Origin: Candidatus Roizmanbacteria bacterium
GTDB taxonomy: Bacteria > Patescibacteriota > Microgenomatia > UBA1406 > GWC2-37-13
Assembly (NCBI GenBank): GCA_013335175.1
Contig: JAAXWC010000003.1
Location: 1 to 64,000, forward strand
Reading direction: 5' to 3'
DNA: 64,000 nt
A program made the translations under genes and the position numbers. Below, one piece after another: positions 54,393 through 63,192 of the stretch (the first letter of the stretch is position 1; each line of letters opens with the position of its first letter). The notes beneath the pieces were generated by a model, which saw only the letters and a list, made by a program, of their open reading frames with translations, did no database searches and was not told the origin of the DNA.

Positions 54393-55658
54393 CTATTTTC
54401 CTATTTGCTCCAGCGCAGTCTGCAATTGGTTGTCAGTTTCTTTCGTGAGGGTATTGCCTTCTTTTGGCTCCTGGAGCGTAACTTTTATTTCAGGCTCAAT
54501 CCCTTTTCCATTAATCCAATCCCCTTTTGGGAGAATCCACTTGGCAACGGTTACATGAAGACCGGCGCCATCTTTAAGATCTAATGCTTCCTGGACAGAT
54601 CCTTTTCCGAAACTTTTTTCACCAATCAATTTTGCCCGTCCATAGTCTCGCAAAGCTCCAGATAAAATTTCTGAAGCAGACGCAGAACCTTTATTGATAA
54701 GTACGACCAAAGGAATATCGAGCAATTTTCCCTCTCGGATAGATTCGTATGTGTGGGAAGAAGTGGTTGTAGACTCCTGTTTGACCACTACTTTTCCTGT
54801 GGGGATAAACTCAGATGCCGTGTAGACCGCTGATTCCAAATAGCCACCTGGATTGTCTCGAAGATCTAAAACCATACCTTTAATTTCTTTATTTTGCCAT
54901 TTTTCAGCAATATCAGCGGTGTATTTTTCCCAGTCGCGATTTGTATTGTCTCCAAATTGATTCATTTTCAGGTAGGCAATTTTTCCACAGGTGGGGCAGC
55001 TTACCGGTGTCTCATAGGAAAGCTCTACGGGTGAAACAACAATAGTGTCTCGCATGAGTGTTAGATCGAATTCTTTTCCATTTCGCTCGAAGGTAAGGGT
55101 AACCTTTGAACCTTTGTCACCGCGAATTTTAGAAACAGCTTGCGGGAGTGTCCAGCCCTTTGTGGACGTTCCTTCTACTTTGTTCACATAGTCCCCTGCT
55201 TTTACCCCCGCTTTTTCTGCGGGAGAGTTTTTAAGTGGAGCAACTACGACGATTTTATTTTCCTTCAATCCAAGCTGAGCTCCGATTCCCTCAAATTTGC
55301 CTCCAAGGTCGTCTTTGGTTTGCTTGTTTTCGTCGGGAGTGAGGAAGAAGGTGTAAGGATCTTCAACAGAAGCGACCATTCCTTTTATCGCACCATAATA
55401 CATTTTTTTTACATCGAGTTTTTTCTTATCAACATATTTTTGATCAAGCTGATCCCAGGTATCCCAAAATAGACTAAAATCAAGGTTTTTTACCTGCTGA
55501 TTTTTTGATTGAGAATTTGAAAAATTGGTGATAGAAACGTTGCTTGTTTGACGGCTTCCATTTTGGCCATTGTATTCTCCAATTTTATAACCGGTCCCAA
55601 AAATAAAGATACCGAGGGAAAGGAAAAGTAATATGTCGATAATACGTTTAGATTTCAT
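54393..55658 (-). CDS. S41-family C-terminal processing protease
   Basis: A 421-residue protein with an N-terminal membrane anchor (about residues 8-26), a PDZ domain (GGKFEGIGAQLGLKENKIVVV ...) and the S41 core with the catalytic Ser in KGSASASEIL and Lys in GEKSFGKGSVQ. Between them, VSCPTCGKIAYLK contains a CPTC pair unusual for the family. CtpA-like enzymes trim or degrade periplasmic substrates. Co-transcribed with the HtrA gene. Confidence 0.92.
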   Translation of the reverse strand: MKSKRIIDILLFLSLGIFIFGTGYKIGEYNGQNGSRQTSNVSITNFSNSQSKNQQVKNLDFSLFWDTWDQLDQKYVDKKKLDVKKMYYGAIKGMVASVEDPYTFFLTPDENKQTKDDLGGKFEGIGAQLGLKENKIVVVAPLKNSPAEKAGVKAGDYVNKVEGTSTKGWTLPQAVSKIRGDKGSKVTLTFERNGKEFDLTLMRDTIVVSPVELSYETPVSCPTCGKIAYLKMNQFGDNTNRDWEKYTADIAEKWQNKEIKGMVLDLRDNPGGYLESAVYTASEFIPTGKVVVKQESTTTSSHTYESIREGKLLDIPLVVLINKGSASASEILSGALRDYGRAKLIGEKSFGKGSVQEALDLKDGAGLHVTVAKWILPKGDWINGKGIEPEIKVTLQEPKEGNTLTKETDNQLQTALEQIGK

Positions 55659-55674
55659 AAAGGTTTGTTAATTA

Positions 55675-56397
55675 TTACACGCCGTAAAGATACATTTTAT
55701 TATTTTTCCCGTCTACGATGCAATAGGGAAAATTATGTTCCTTCAGCTTTTGCCAATCTTCTAATTGATGGAATTTCGCTTTGGGTAGTTGTGTCGGCTC
55801 GGGTAGCTCGTGGATGGTAACATATCCGTCTACTCCGAGTGTTTCCAGTTTTACCTGTTCAAACGGGGTAAGTGATACCGAAAAGACAATTTTTTGGTCG
55901 GTAATGTCAAACTTTAGATTATAGGGCTCATCTCCGTTGTACCATAAAATTTCTCCTCCAAAGCTATTGGTTGGTTCTGCAATCGTAATTTCTTTGAGGT
56001 GTTTTACTTTTATTTTTACGTCCTCGTCGCCGACCTCGGCCACTTCTCCACAGAAATAGCAGACAAGATCGCTCACATTCTCGGAATCAGTCTCTATCGT
56101 AATGGAGCCGTCCGTATGATTAATTTCTTTCAAAACACCTCGTACCGGACTTTTATATTTTTTTGTGCCCAAAAAAGATTTTGCTTCGGCAATCAGTTCA
56201 TCTTTCTCGATTTGTTCGCCTACAAATTTTTTTAAGTACTGAAATATTTTTTTTTCTGGTTTATGGAGCAGTGAAGCGAGGGGAACCTTTATTTCCTTTT
56301 TATCTTTTTGCTTTACAAATGGAGTACCGTAATCTACGGTCTGACCAACCGTTATGGCGAGTTCTCCATCTTTGGGAATAGGAATAGAAAGATACAT
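55675..56397 (-). CDS. Barrel-sandwich-like protein of unknown function
   Basis: A 240-residue soluble protein. The N-terminal stretch with PIPKDGELAITVGQTVDYGTPF and KYKSPVRGVLKEIN resembles lipoyl/RnfC-like barrel-sandwich hybrid segments; a CYFC pair lies near residue 130. No clear family. The start is placed at 56397 because TATAAT ends 6 nt before it; the longer frame has no support. It lies 16 bp upstream of the S41 gene, so it may belong to the same operon. Confidence 0.6.
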   Translation of the reverse strand: MYLSIPIPKDGELAITVGQTVDYGTPFVKQKDKKEIKVPLASLLHKPEKKIFQYLKKFVGEQIEKDELIAEAKSFLGTKKYKSPVRGVLKEINHTDGSITIETDSENVSDLVCYFCGEVAEVGDEDVKIKVKHLKEITIAEPTNSFGGEILWYNGDEPYNLKFDITDQKIVFSVSLTPFEQVKLETLGVDGYVTIHELPEPTQLPKAKFHQLEDWQKLKEHNFPYCIVDGKNNKMYLYGV

Positions 56398-56447
56398 GCC
56401 CTCATTATAGCGAGTTTTACTGCAAAAATGCAAAGGAGAAATTCCTC

Positions 56448-56654
56448 TTACACTCCGTGGTAGGAGATATATGGAAGTAATGCTAAAAATCGTGCGTATT
56501 TTATCTGTTTTGTGAGTTCGCGTTGATGTTTTGCACAAACACCAGATCGATCACGAGAAACGATTTTCTTTCGTGCAGATAAAAATTTTTCAATATTTTC
56601 AACATCACGATACGAAGGAGCAGAACCGAATTTGCAAAAAAAACATTTATCCAT
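56448..56654 (-). CDS. rpsR: 30S ribosomal protein bS18
   Basis: A 68-residue protein: a zinc-finger-like CFFCKFG N-terminus, FLSARKKIVSRDRSGVCAKHQRELTKQIKYARFLALLPY. This is standard bS18 and binds bS6. It ends the rpsF-ssb-rpsR operon, 36 bp after ssb. Confidence 0.95.
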   Translation of the reverse strand: MDKCFFCKFGSAPSYRDVENIEKFLSARKKIVSRDRSGVCAKHQRELTKQIKYARFLALLPYISYHGV

Positions 56655-56690
56655 AATAAAAAAGATTTAATAAGTAAATAATTGTCAAAC

Positions 56691-57170
56691 TTAGAACGGG
56701 ATATCATCGGGACCGACGTCCTCTTTAGCTCGTTCTGGCTCTTCATAATGGGCTATTTCTTCGTGTGGGATAGTAAATTCTTCGTCAATAGCATGTTCTC
56801 CACGTACTTCTTCTGGCGTGCCATTTTTTCTGGCTCCATCTCCAAATACGATAAAGTCATCTAAAATAATTTCAGCGACTGTTTTTTGAATACCATCTTT
56901 CCCGGTGAAATTTCGATATGTAAGGCGGCCTTCAAGGTAGATTTTTCTTCCTTTTGTAAGAAGTTTACCGGAAAGTTCAGCTAATTTCTGCCAGGCTACA
57001 ATGCGGTGATACTGGGTTTCTTCCTTGGTTTGGCCGTCTGCGGTTGTCCAAGACCGATTCGTAGCTACTCCAAAGGTACACACAGCTGTTCCCGCAGGAG
57101 TATATTTTAATTCTGGGTCTCTTGTTAAATTACCAATGAGCGTGACTCGATTCAAAGATCTGCTTGCCAT
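56691..57170 (-). CDS. ssb: Single-stranded DNA-binding protein
   Basis: A 159-residue OB-fold protein: SLNRVTLIGNLTRDPELKYTPAG, FGVATNRSW, RIVAWQKLAELSGKLLTKGRKIYLEG. The acidic C-terminal tip EDVGPDDIPF, which recruits partner proteins, is conserved. It lies between rpsF and rpsR, the classic order. Confidence 0.96.
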   Translation of the reverse strand: MASRSLNRVTLIGNLTRDPELKYTPAGTAVCTFGVATNRSWTTADGQTKEETQYHRIVAWQKLAELSGKLLTKGRKIYLEGRLTYRNFTGKDGIQKTVAEIILDDFIVFGDGARKNGTPEEVRGEHAIDEEFTIPHEEIAHYEEPERAKEDVGPDDIPF

Positions 57171-57182
57171 AGGTGTCGGTTA

Positions 57183-57446
57183 TTAGTCAATTTTTAATAA
57201 CAAATAACGAAGCATTTTGCCACTAAAATTTAATTTAGTTTTGAGGGCAGTTACCTCTTTTGGAGCGATTTCTACGTCCCAACTGAAGTAATATGCTGCG
57301 TTATTTTTATCTATCGAGTATGCTAAATCACGTTTTCCCCATTTTTCTTCTTTTGTAATTTTAGTTTCAAATCCACTTAAAACTTCTTTCACATCTTTTG
57401 CTTGGGCTTCTTCGGTAACTAAAAAGGTAAATTGGTACTTGTTCAT
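57183..57446 (-). CDS. rpsF: 30S ribosomal protein bS6
   Basis: An 87-residue protein: YQFTFLVTEEAQAKDVKEVLSGFE, KRDLAYSIDKNNAAYYFSWDVE and a C-terminal LRYLLLKID that match bS6. It is the first gene of the operon. A leader of about 60 nt contains a hairpin, so bS6:bS18 feedback control is plausible. Confidence 0.94.
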   Translation of the reverse strand: MNKYQFTFLVTEEAQAKDVKEVLSGFETKITKEEKWGKRDLAYSIDKNNAAYYFSWDVEIAPKEVTALKTKLNFSGKMLRYLLLKID

Positions 57447-57479
57447 AGGTTTTTTTCTCGATCAATAAATAGTAAGTAT

Positions 57480-57503
57480 GGGTTTTTCCCTTGAGGAAAA
57501 CTT
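57480..57503 (-). promoter_or_regulatory. Leader hairpin of the rpsF operon
   Basis: On the minus strand GTTTTCC, TCAA loop, GGGAAAAAC form a stem about 35 nt before the ATG, below a TATGATATAC -10-like region. The position suits the known bS6:bS18 autoregulation, but the conserved CCG motif of that RNA was not verified. Confidence 0.35.
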
Positions 57504-57620
57504 GTACGGTATATCATAATAAGAACCTGTTGAAAAATCAAGGGGAAAAAAGAAAGCAAATAATGAAGAATGAATGGTAGATTATAAAACTATTTTCAAA
57601 TTTCAGGTAAAATATGCAAT

Positions 57621-59318
57621 ATGAAGATTCGCTATCTGCTTCTGGGAATGATGTTTCTCCTTTTTTTCACTCGTTTTGTTAATCTTGGCTGGGGACTTCC
57701 CTACCCTCTGCACCCGGATGAACGGAATATGGCCGACGCTATAATGAAGCTGTCATGCACGCAGTTTGATCTCAACTGTTTTAATCCTCATTTTTTCGCG
57801 TATGGTCAGCTCCCTTTGTATCTTTCCTATGCGCTTGTTTCTTTGTATCACCTGGTACTTGGGCGATTGAGCGATCCGGTATCTTATTTTGAAGCAGTTT
57901 TTGCCTTGCGCATTTTTTCTGCTTTCGCCTCTGTCGGTACCGTATTCTATCTGGTGAAGACTGCATTTGTCCTTTTCCCGCAATGGAAAAAGCGGCCTTT
58001 TCTGTTGCTGCCCTTTTTTATTTTTTCACCAGGACTCATTCAGTATGCCCATTTTGGAACGACAGAATCCCTCCTCATGCTTTTCTATACCATACTTACC
58101 TATCTATCAGTTCGACTGATTACTCATTCCCTTTCGCCTCTTCGCTTTACCGTGTTTTCGGGACTCGTATGGGGAATCGCACTGGGTACCAAAGTTTCGG
58201 CCCTCGTATTTGGAGGAGTCCCGTTGCTTACGATAGTTTTATTCTTTCATCTGCAAAAAAAACGAGATCTTCGATTATTATTTCGTACGTTGTTGCTCTT
58301 ACTGGTACTCGCTGGTTTTGTTTTTGTGATAAGCTCTCCGTACAATTTGCTTGCCTGGAAAGAGTTTCAGGGGTCTATGAAATATGAATCAGAGGTGGGG
58401 TTGGGAGCACTATCTGTTTTTTATACCCGCCAGTTTGACAAAACGCTCCCGTTTATCTTTCAGATGCTCGCCGTTTTTCCGTATGCCCTTGGGATTCCGG
58501 TACTTGTTTGTGCGGTTTTGAGCTTTTTTTTGCTTCCGAAAACACCTGGATTATTTGTATTGCGGATGGCTACCGTTATCTTTATCATGTCCCAAATGGC
58601 TCTTTATACCAAATGGACCCGGTTCATGGCCCCGGTATTTCCTCTTATGATTCTGTTGGCGGTAGGAATGTATACGATAAAGATTCGTTTTCGGAGAAAG
58701 AAATGGATACAGTGGGGGATCATAGGTTTTGCTGGTGTATCGCTTCTTCCGGGTATTGCCTTTTTATCTATTTACCTAAACTCCGATGTTCGATATCAGG
58801 CTTCGCACTGGATTTATACCAACGTTCGGCCAAGTTCGCTTATTTTATCGGAAACGGCGAATGTTATTGATCTGCCGCTTCCCGACCCCTCATGGGATAT
58901 TCGAGTTCCGTCCTATCATACGATTTCTTTTAACTCATACGATTTGGATACCGAGGTTGAGTTGCAACGGCAGTTTGAAAACTATGTTTCTGTTGCGGAT
59001 TATATCTTTGTCCCGTCGCGTCGTGTTTTTATGAATCACACGTGCCTGAGGCCAGAAACTTCAATGAATTTGACCGAATTTGCCATTCATTCCGACGGGT
59101 ACTGTGAATATTTAGAAACGAAATATCCGCGCTTAAATCAGTTTTATCAGCAGTTATTTTCTGGGAAATTGGGGTTTGAGCTTGTGGCGACCTTTACCTC
59201 TTTTCCAAAAATTGAGTTGGGAGGAGTGACTTTTTTTGAGTTCCCAGATGAACAAATGGAAGAAACCGGTACCGTGTTCGACCACCCAGTGGTACGGATT
59301 TATAAACGGGTAAAGTAG
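57621..59318 (+). CDS. GT39-like (PMT/ArnT) membrane glycosyltransferase
   Basis: A 565-residue polytopic protein with about 12 helices. The first outer loop has WGLPYPLHPDERNMADAIM, the HPDE catalytic-loop motif of GT39-type mannosyltransferases and ArnT-like enzymes; the C-terminal 170 residues are soluble. It would transfer a sugar from a polyprenyl phosphate to an acceptor outside the cell. TAAAAT ends 7 nt before the ATG. It converges on the Nudix gene with a 3-bp gap. Confidence 0.8.
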   Translation: MKIRYLLLGMMFLLFFTRFVNLGWGLPYPLHPDERNMADAIMKLSCTQFDLNCFNPHFFAYGQLPLYLSYALVSLYHLVLGRLSDPVSYFEAVFALRIFSAFASVGTVFYLVKTAFVLFPQWKKRPFLLLPFFIFSPGLIQYAHFGTTESLLMLFYTILTYLSVRLITHSLSPLRFTVFSGLVWGIALGTKVSALVFGGVPLLTIVLFFHLQKKRDLRLLFRTLLLLLVLAGFVFVISSPYNLLAWKEFQGSMKYESEVGLGALSVFYTRQFDKTLPFIFQMLAVFPYALGIPVLVCAVLSFFLLPKTPGLFVLRMATVIFIMSQMALYTKWTRFMAPVFPLMILLAVGMYTIKIRFRRKKWIQWGIIGFAGVSLLPGIAFLSIYLNSDVRYQASHWIYTNVRPSSLILSETANVIDLPLPDPSWDIRVPSYHTISFNSYDLDTEVELQRQFENYVSVADYIFVPSRRVFMNHTCLRPETSMNLTEFAIHSDGYCEYLETKYPRLNQFYQQLFSGKLGFELVATFTSFPKIELGGVTFFEFPDEQMEETGTVFDHPVVRIYKRVK

Positions 59319-59321
59319 TAT

Positions 59322-59732
59322 TTACGGCAGCCAACCGATTTTTTTGAAGAGCGATACGGTAGGACGATTGAGCGGAATGGCGGCAAATTCTGAAGGAGAA
59401 AACCAGGCTAGCTCAGCGATATCATCTCCGGGTGTTACGTCGCCCGAGGCATACTTCGTTTTAAAGACATGAAAGATGTAATGAATCATTTCACCGTGTT
59501 TATTGAGTTCGTCATCTTCAGCAACGTTTATTTCTTCAAGATCAGAAACGCGGATATGACCTTCTTCCCATAATTCGCGTTCAATTGCTTGGGTAAGCGT
59601 TTCCCCTTCCTCCACTCCACCACCCAGAATGTGCCATGTGTTGGGATACGGAGGTACATCTTTTGCTTTTTTGCCAAAAAGGTACTTCCCGTCTTTTTCT
59701 ACAATGGCGGCAACAATAACGCGTGTTTTCAT
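59322..59732 (-). CDS. Nudix hydrolase
   Basis: A 136-residue protein with a complete Nudix box: GGGVEEGETLTQAIERELWEEGHI (GX5EX7REUXEEXGU). It hydrolyses a nucleoside diphosphate derivative; substrate unknown (MutT-like 8-oxo-dGTPase is one option). Start 59732 (MKTRV) is used: the upstream ATG at 59753 lies in the promoter region with TATAAT. Confidence 0.88.
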   Translation of the reverse strand: MKTRVIVAAIVEKDGKYLFGKKAKDVPPYPNTWHILGGGVEEGETLTQAIERELWEEGHIRVSDLEEINVAEDDELNKHGEMIHYIFHVFKTKYASGDVTPGDDIAELAWFSPSEFAAIPLNRPTVSLFKKIGWLP

Positions 59733-59823
59733 ATGAAACCTATTATAAAACATTTTTTTTTCACCGATTGAGGATGAAATGGTATCTTGACACTTTTGTC
59801 ATTTCCTGAAATAATCAAGTCAT

Positions 59824-60576
59824 ATGAATACTACAAAAATTGTTTTATCAACGGCGGCTATTTGTGTAATGGTTTTTGTATTTTTATCACTCATAAAAGC
59901 ACTCAATGTTGCCTACCCTATTAGCATTACTACCGAAACAAAAACGAATTCTGAGATCTCTGTTTCCGGTGTGGGGAAAGTAGACGTGGTCCCAGACACA
60001 GCAACGGTCGATGTGGGTATTTCGGTAAACAACGCAGCAACGGTTGATGATGCACAAAAGAAAATAGATACCGTCAATAATAAAATTATCGAAGCGATGA
60101 AATTGCTGGGAATAGAGAAAAAAGATATCCGTACGTCTAACTACTCTATTTATCCAAATTACACCTACTCAGGTTCGGATAATAAAATCACCGGATACAA
60201 TGGAAATGTAAACATTACCATTACTTCTAAAAATTTGAATCTTGTTTCAAAAATTATTGAAGAGTCTACAAAAGCTGGTGCCAATCAGATTCAAGGCTCC
60301 CGTTTTATAGTGGCTCATCCTGAGAAATATCGGGAACAGGCTCGCGATTTAGCAATTGCAAACGCGAAAGAACAAGCAGCGAAAATGGCAAAAACCTTAG
60401 GAATTAATCTTGGCAAAGTATCTAATATTATAGAGAATAGTGGCTCAGATTCTGTAGCGTATCCAGTAATGGCAGAGAAGACACTCAATTTGCGTGCCAA
60501 TGTTGCCTCCTCGGCAGATATGGAACCCGGAACTCAAACGGTAACTTCGAACGTTACCTTATTTTTTGAAAAGTAA
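59824..60576 (+). CDS. SIMPL (DUF541) domain protein
   Basis: A 250-residue protein with an N-terminal membrane helix (residues 5-28) and then a SIMPL domain: ISVSGVGKVDVVPDTATVDVGISV, VNNKIIEAMKLLGIEKKDIRTSNYSIYP, ALNIANAKEQAAKMAKTLG-like helix. DUF541 proteins are periplasmic or surface oxidative-stress-related proteins of unknown mechanism. Convergent with the ABC ATPase gene through a shared hairpin. Confidence 0.88.
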   Translation: MNTTKIVLSTAAICVMVFVFLSLIKALNVAYPISITTETKTNSEISVSGVGKVDVVPDTATVDVGISVNNAATVDDAQKKIDTVNNKIIEAMKLLGIEKKDIRTSNYSIYPNYTYSGSDNKITGYNGNVNITITSKNLNLVSKIIEESTKAGANQIQGSRFIVAHPEKYREQARDLAIANAKEQAAKMAKTLGINLGKVSNIIENSGSDSVAYPVMAEKTLNLRANVASSADMEPGTQTVTSNVTLFFEK

Positions 60577-60590
60577 GAGCATTACTTTTC
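60568..60590. terminator. Bidirectional terminator hairpin overlapping both stop codons
   Basis: GAAAAGTAA, GAGCA loop, TTACTTTTC form a perfect 9-bp stem. The left arm is the final codons and stop of the SIMPL gene (Glu-Lys-stop) and the right arm, read on the other strand, the final Glu-Lys-stop of the ATPase gene. So it lies inside both coding regions. Confidence 0.7.
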
Positions 60591-61544
60591 CTGGTACATT
60601 TTTTTAATAACATCTTCCAACGACTCTTCTTCTATGGAAAGATCGTTGAACTCGACGTTGGGAAGGAGTCGTGAGAGTACATCACTGAGCTGTTCTTTTT
60701 TGACGCATAGTCGGAGCTTCGGAAACGTGTAATCTTCCGTTTGAATAGAGAATTGCTTCTGTACTTCTTTCGAAATTGGTGTAGAAAGGGTCAGTTCAAT
60801 TGTTTTGTCGGTACTGTAGGTACTCAGGAGTTTTTCTAAGGTTCCATCGTAAATAATGGTTCCTTTGTTAATAAACAAAATCCGTTTTGCAAGGCGTTGT
60901 ACGTCTTGCATGTAATGTGAGGTAAGGATAATAGTTGCTTTTTTTTCTTCCTGATACTGCTTTATAAAATTGACAATAATCTGTTGAGCGAAAATATCGA
61001 GTCCAATGGTTGGTTCGTCTAAAAACAGGATTTTAGGATTATGAAGCAACGATGCAATGAGTTCAACGCGCATCCGTTGTCCGAGAGAAAGTGTTTTTAC
61101 CTGCTGATGAATGAAGTCTTTACACTCGAGAAGGGTTATCAGTTCATCTACATTTTTTTTATAAACATTTTCAGGAATTTCATAAATTTCTTTATTCAAA
61201 CGAAAGGAATCGGTCGCTGGAAGATCCCAAAGTAGTTGATTTTTTTGTCCCATTACAAAACCGATCTGTTTTAAAAATGCCGATTTTTTCTCCCACGGTG
61301 TAAACTTTAAGACCTGAATTTCTCCATGAGACGGGTATAAAATTCCCGATAGAATTTTCATGGTGGTTGTTTTTCCAGCTCCATTTGGCCCGATAAACCC
61401 AATAAGTTCGCCTTGCTCTATTTCAAATGAAATGTCGTCGAGGGCTTTTTGATTTTTGTATACGGGGTGAAAAAAGTCTTTGTATATATTCCCCGTTTTT
61501 ACCTGGCTTCGGTATAGTTTGGTTAGTTTTTTTACTGAGATCAT
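60582..61544 (-). CDS. ABC-2 transporter ATPase (COG4586-type)
   Basis: A 320-residue ATPase with Walker A GPNGAGKTT, signature LSLGQRMRVEL, Walker B KILFLDEPTIGLD and the H-loop LTSHYMQDV, plus a C-terminal accessory region. It is the ATP-binding partner of the two following permeases, the COG4586/4587/3694 set of uncharacterised ABC-2 exporters. Substrate unknown. Confidence 0.9.
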   Translation of the reverse strand: MISVKKLTKLYRSQVKTGNIYKDFFHPVYKNQKALDDISFEIEQGELIGFIGPNGAGKTTTMKILSGILYPSHGEIQVLKFTPWEKKSAFLKQIGFVMGQKNQLLWDLPATDSFRLNKEIYEIPENVYKKNVDELITLLECKDFIHQQVKTLSLGQRMRVELIASLLHNPKILFLDEPTIGLDIFAQQIIVNFIKQYQEEKKATIILTSHYMQDVQRLAKRILFINKGTIIYDGTLEKLLSTYSTDKTIELTLSTPISKEVQKQFSIQTEDYTFPKLRLCVKKEQLSDVLSRLLPNVEFNDLSIEEESLEDVIKKMYQEK

Positions 61545-61554
61545 AGGTGTGTTT

Positions 61555-62334
61555 CTAACTCCCTGCGCTTTGGTATTGCATCAGTGCTTTGTTCCACAAA
61601 ATAAGTGAAAAAATAAATCCACCGATAGAAATACCGAAACTGATTATAATCATAGGGACCGATAGAAGTCCCAACAGTGCCTCTACCGGGACAGTCATCA
61701 TAATACCAATAGGTATTACAAACATCAATAAAGAACGAATCGGTTCGGTGTAGATGGTTATAGGGATTGATGCCATCCGGCTTATATCTCGAAAAATCAT
61801 GGTTACATGATCTACCTCCGTTGTGAGGATTCCCAGAGCTAAAACGATAATATAAAATGTTGTCATAAGAAGCATTCCATTTATAAAAAGGATGAAAAAG
61901 AGAAGGAGTTCAAACGGACTTGAGGAGAGTTTTGACATAAAATACCCCAAAATAAGTGCATACGGGATAATTGTTACAAGATCAGAAAGATCAATTCCTC
62001 CCACGAGAACACGGAGAAATGGATGATATGGTTTTACGAGTACCGTATCAAAATCTCCCGAAATAATAAGCTGACGAAATCGATATACCTCGCGAAACAG
62101 AAACTGTCCGAGGGTATCGATAAGATTGTACGTAAGGAAAAAGATAAGTGCTTCGTTGAGGGTGTACTCCCCCATCACCTTTGTTCGGGAAAGTAAAAAA
62201 TAGACAAATAAAAAATACAACCCAACTCGAACGAATTTAGTTAGCGTAAACAGTACGACTCCCACCGGGTGCTGGAGCGTTGTTTTGAGCGAATTTACCG
62301 AAAAAAGCCAGAATAACATAAGATTTTTTTTCAT
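61555..62334 (-). CDS. ABC-2 transporter permease (COG3694-like)
   Basis: A 259-residue protein with six membrane helices and the ABC-2 segment GDFDTVLVKPYHPFLRVLVGG typical of COG3694/DUF990 permeases. It pairs with the other permease and the ATPase encoded on either side; gaps are 6 and 10 bp, so one operon. Confidence 0.85.
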   Translation of the reverse strand: MKKNLMLFWLFSVNSLKTTLQHPVGVVLFTLTKFVRVGLYFLFVYFLLSRTKVMGEYTLNEALIFFLTYNLIDTLGQFLFREVYRFRQLIISGDFDTVLVKPYHPFLRVLVGGIDLSDLVTIIPYALILGYFMSKLSSSPFELLLFFILFINGMLLMTTFYIIVLALGILTTEVDHVTMIFRDISRMASIPITIYTEPIRSLLMFVIPIGIMMTVPVEALLGLLSVPMIIISFGISIGGFIFSLILWNKALMQYQSAGS

Positions 62335-62340
62335 TGGTGG

Positions 62341-63135
62341 TTACCTTCCGTAAAAACTAAAATTTTTCATGCCTGCTTTCCAAATATTTTTTGCTGCAAA
62401 ATACAAAACGCCTACCCATACAAAGCTTATTACAAAGGGAAGAATTAAATCCGGCTGTAATCCGGAAATAAAGAGTTTTGCCGGGAAATAGACCAAATAC
62501 GGAAATGGGGTGAGTAAGAGAGCAATCTCTAATGGTTTTGGCAAAATATCTATGGGGAAAAACGAGCCGGAAAGCATGGAAACGAGAATAAAAAATATAA
62601 ACCGCGGTGCCCACACTTCTTCTGTCCAGAATGCGATAAACGAGAGTACAAGAGAGATAAAAAAAGAGATTCCACACGCGGAAATAAGTGCGAGCAAAAT
62701 AAAGGGTAGTGTTGCACTATCGTGGAGAGGAACCAGTTTTGGTTGGAACAGGAGAATGAGCAATCCGATTTCAACGACGGCAAAACCGACGTTTATAGCC
62801 TTATCAGCGAGCTCTCGTGCAATGGTATAGGAAAATATTGAAATCGGTTTTAAGAGATTATTGATAATCGCACCGCTCAAAATATCTCCTGCAAGATCGG
62901 CAGTACGTCCGGAAAGTACAATGGCGTACACTAAATTGGAGAATAAAATATAGGTGACCATGGTTTCTTTGGAATATCCAAAGAGCGTTCCGCTTGTTTG
63001 GTAAACACTAGTCCAGAGAAAATAGATGAGTACAAAATTCATGACATTTCGTACACGCCAGAGTACAAAGCTCAGTCGGTAGTTGAGGTACTGCGCAACG
63101 GTTACGACAAATATCCTCCAAAGTTTTTTGAACAT
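62341..63135 (-). CDS. ABC-2 transporter permease (COG4587-like)
   Basis: A 264-residue protein with six membrane helices and a DLAGDILSGAIINNLLKPIS segment characteristic of COG4587 permeases. First gene of the three-gene operon. TAAAAT ends exactly 6 nt before its ATG, so the operon mRNA is probably leaderless. Confidence 0.85.
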   Translation of the reverse strand: MFKKLWRIFVVTVAQYLNYRLSFVLWRVRNVMNFVLIYFLWTSVYQTSGTLFGYSKETMVTYILFSNLVYAIVLSGRTADLAGDILSGAIINNLLKPISIFSYTIARELADKAINVGFAVVEIGLLILLFQPKLVPLHDSATLPFILLALISACGISFFISLVLSFIAFWTEEVWAPRFIFFILVSMLSGSFFPIDILPKPLEIALLLTPFPYLVYFPAKLFISGLQPDLILPFVISFVWVGVLYFAAKNIWKAGMKNFSFYGR

Positions 63136-63192
63136 ACGTATATTTTAGCCTATTCGAGCGGGAAAAGGTGTATAATACGAATTCTAAATTCT

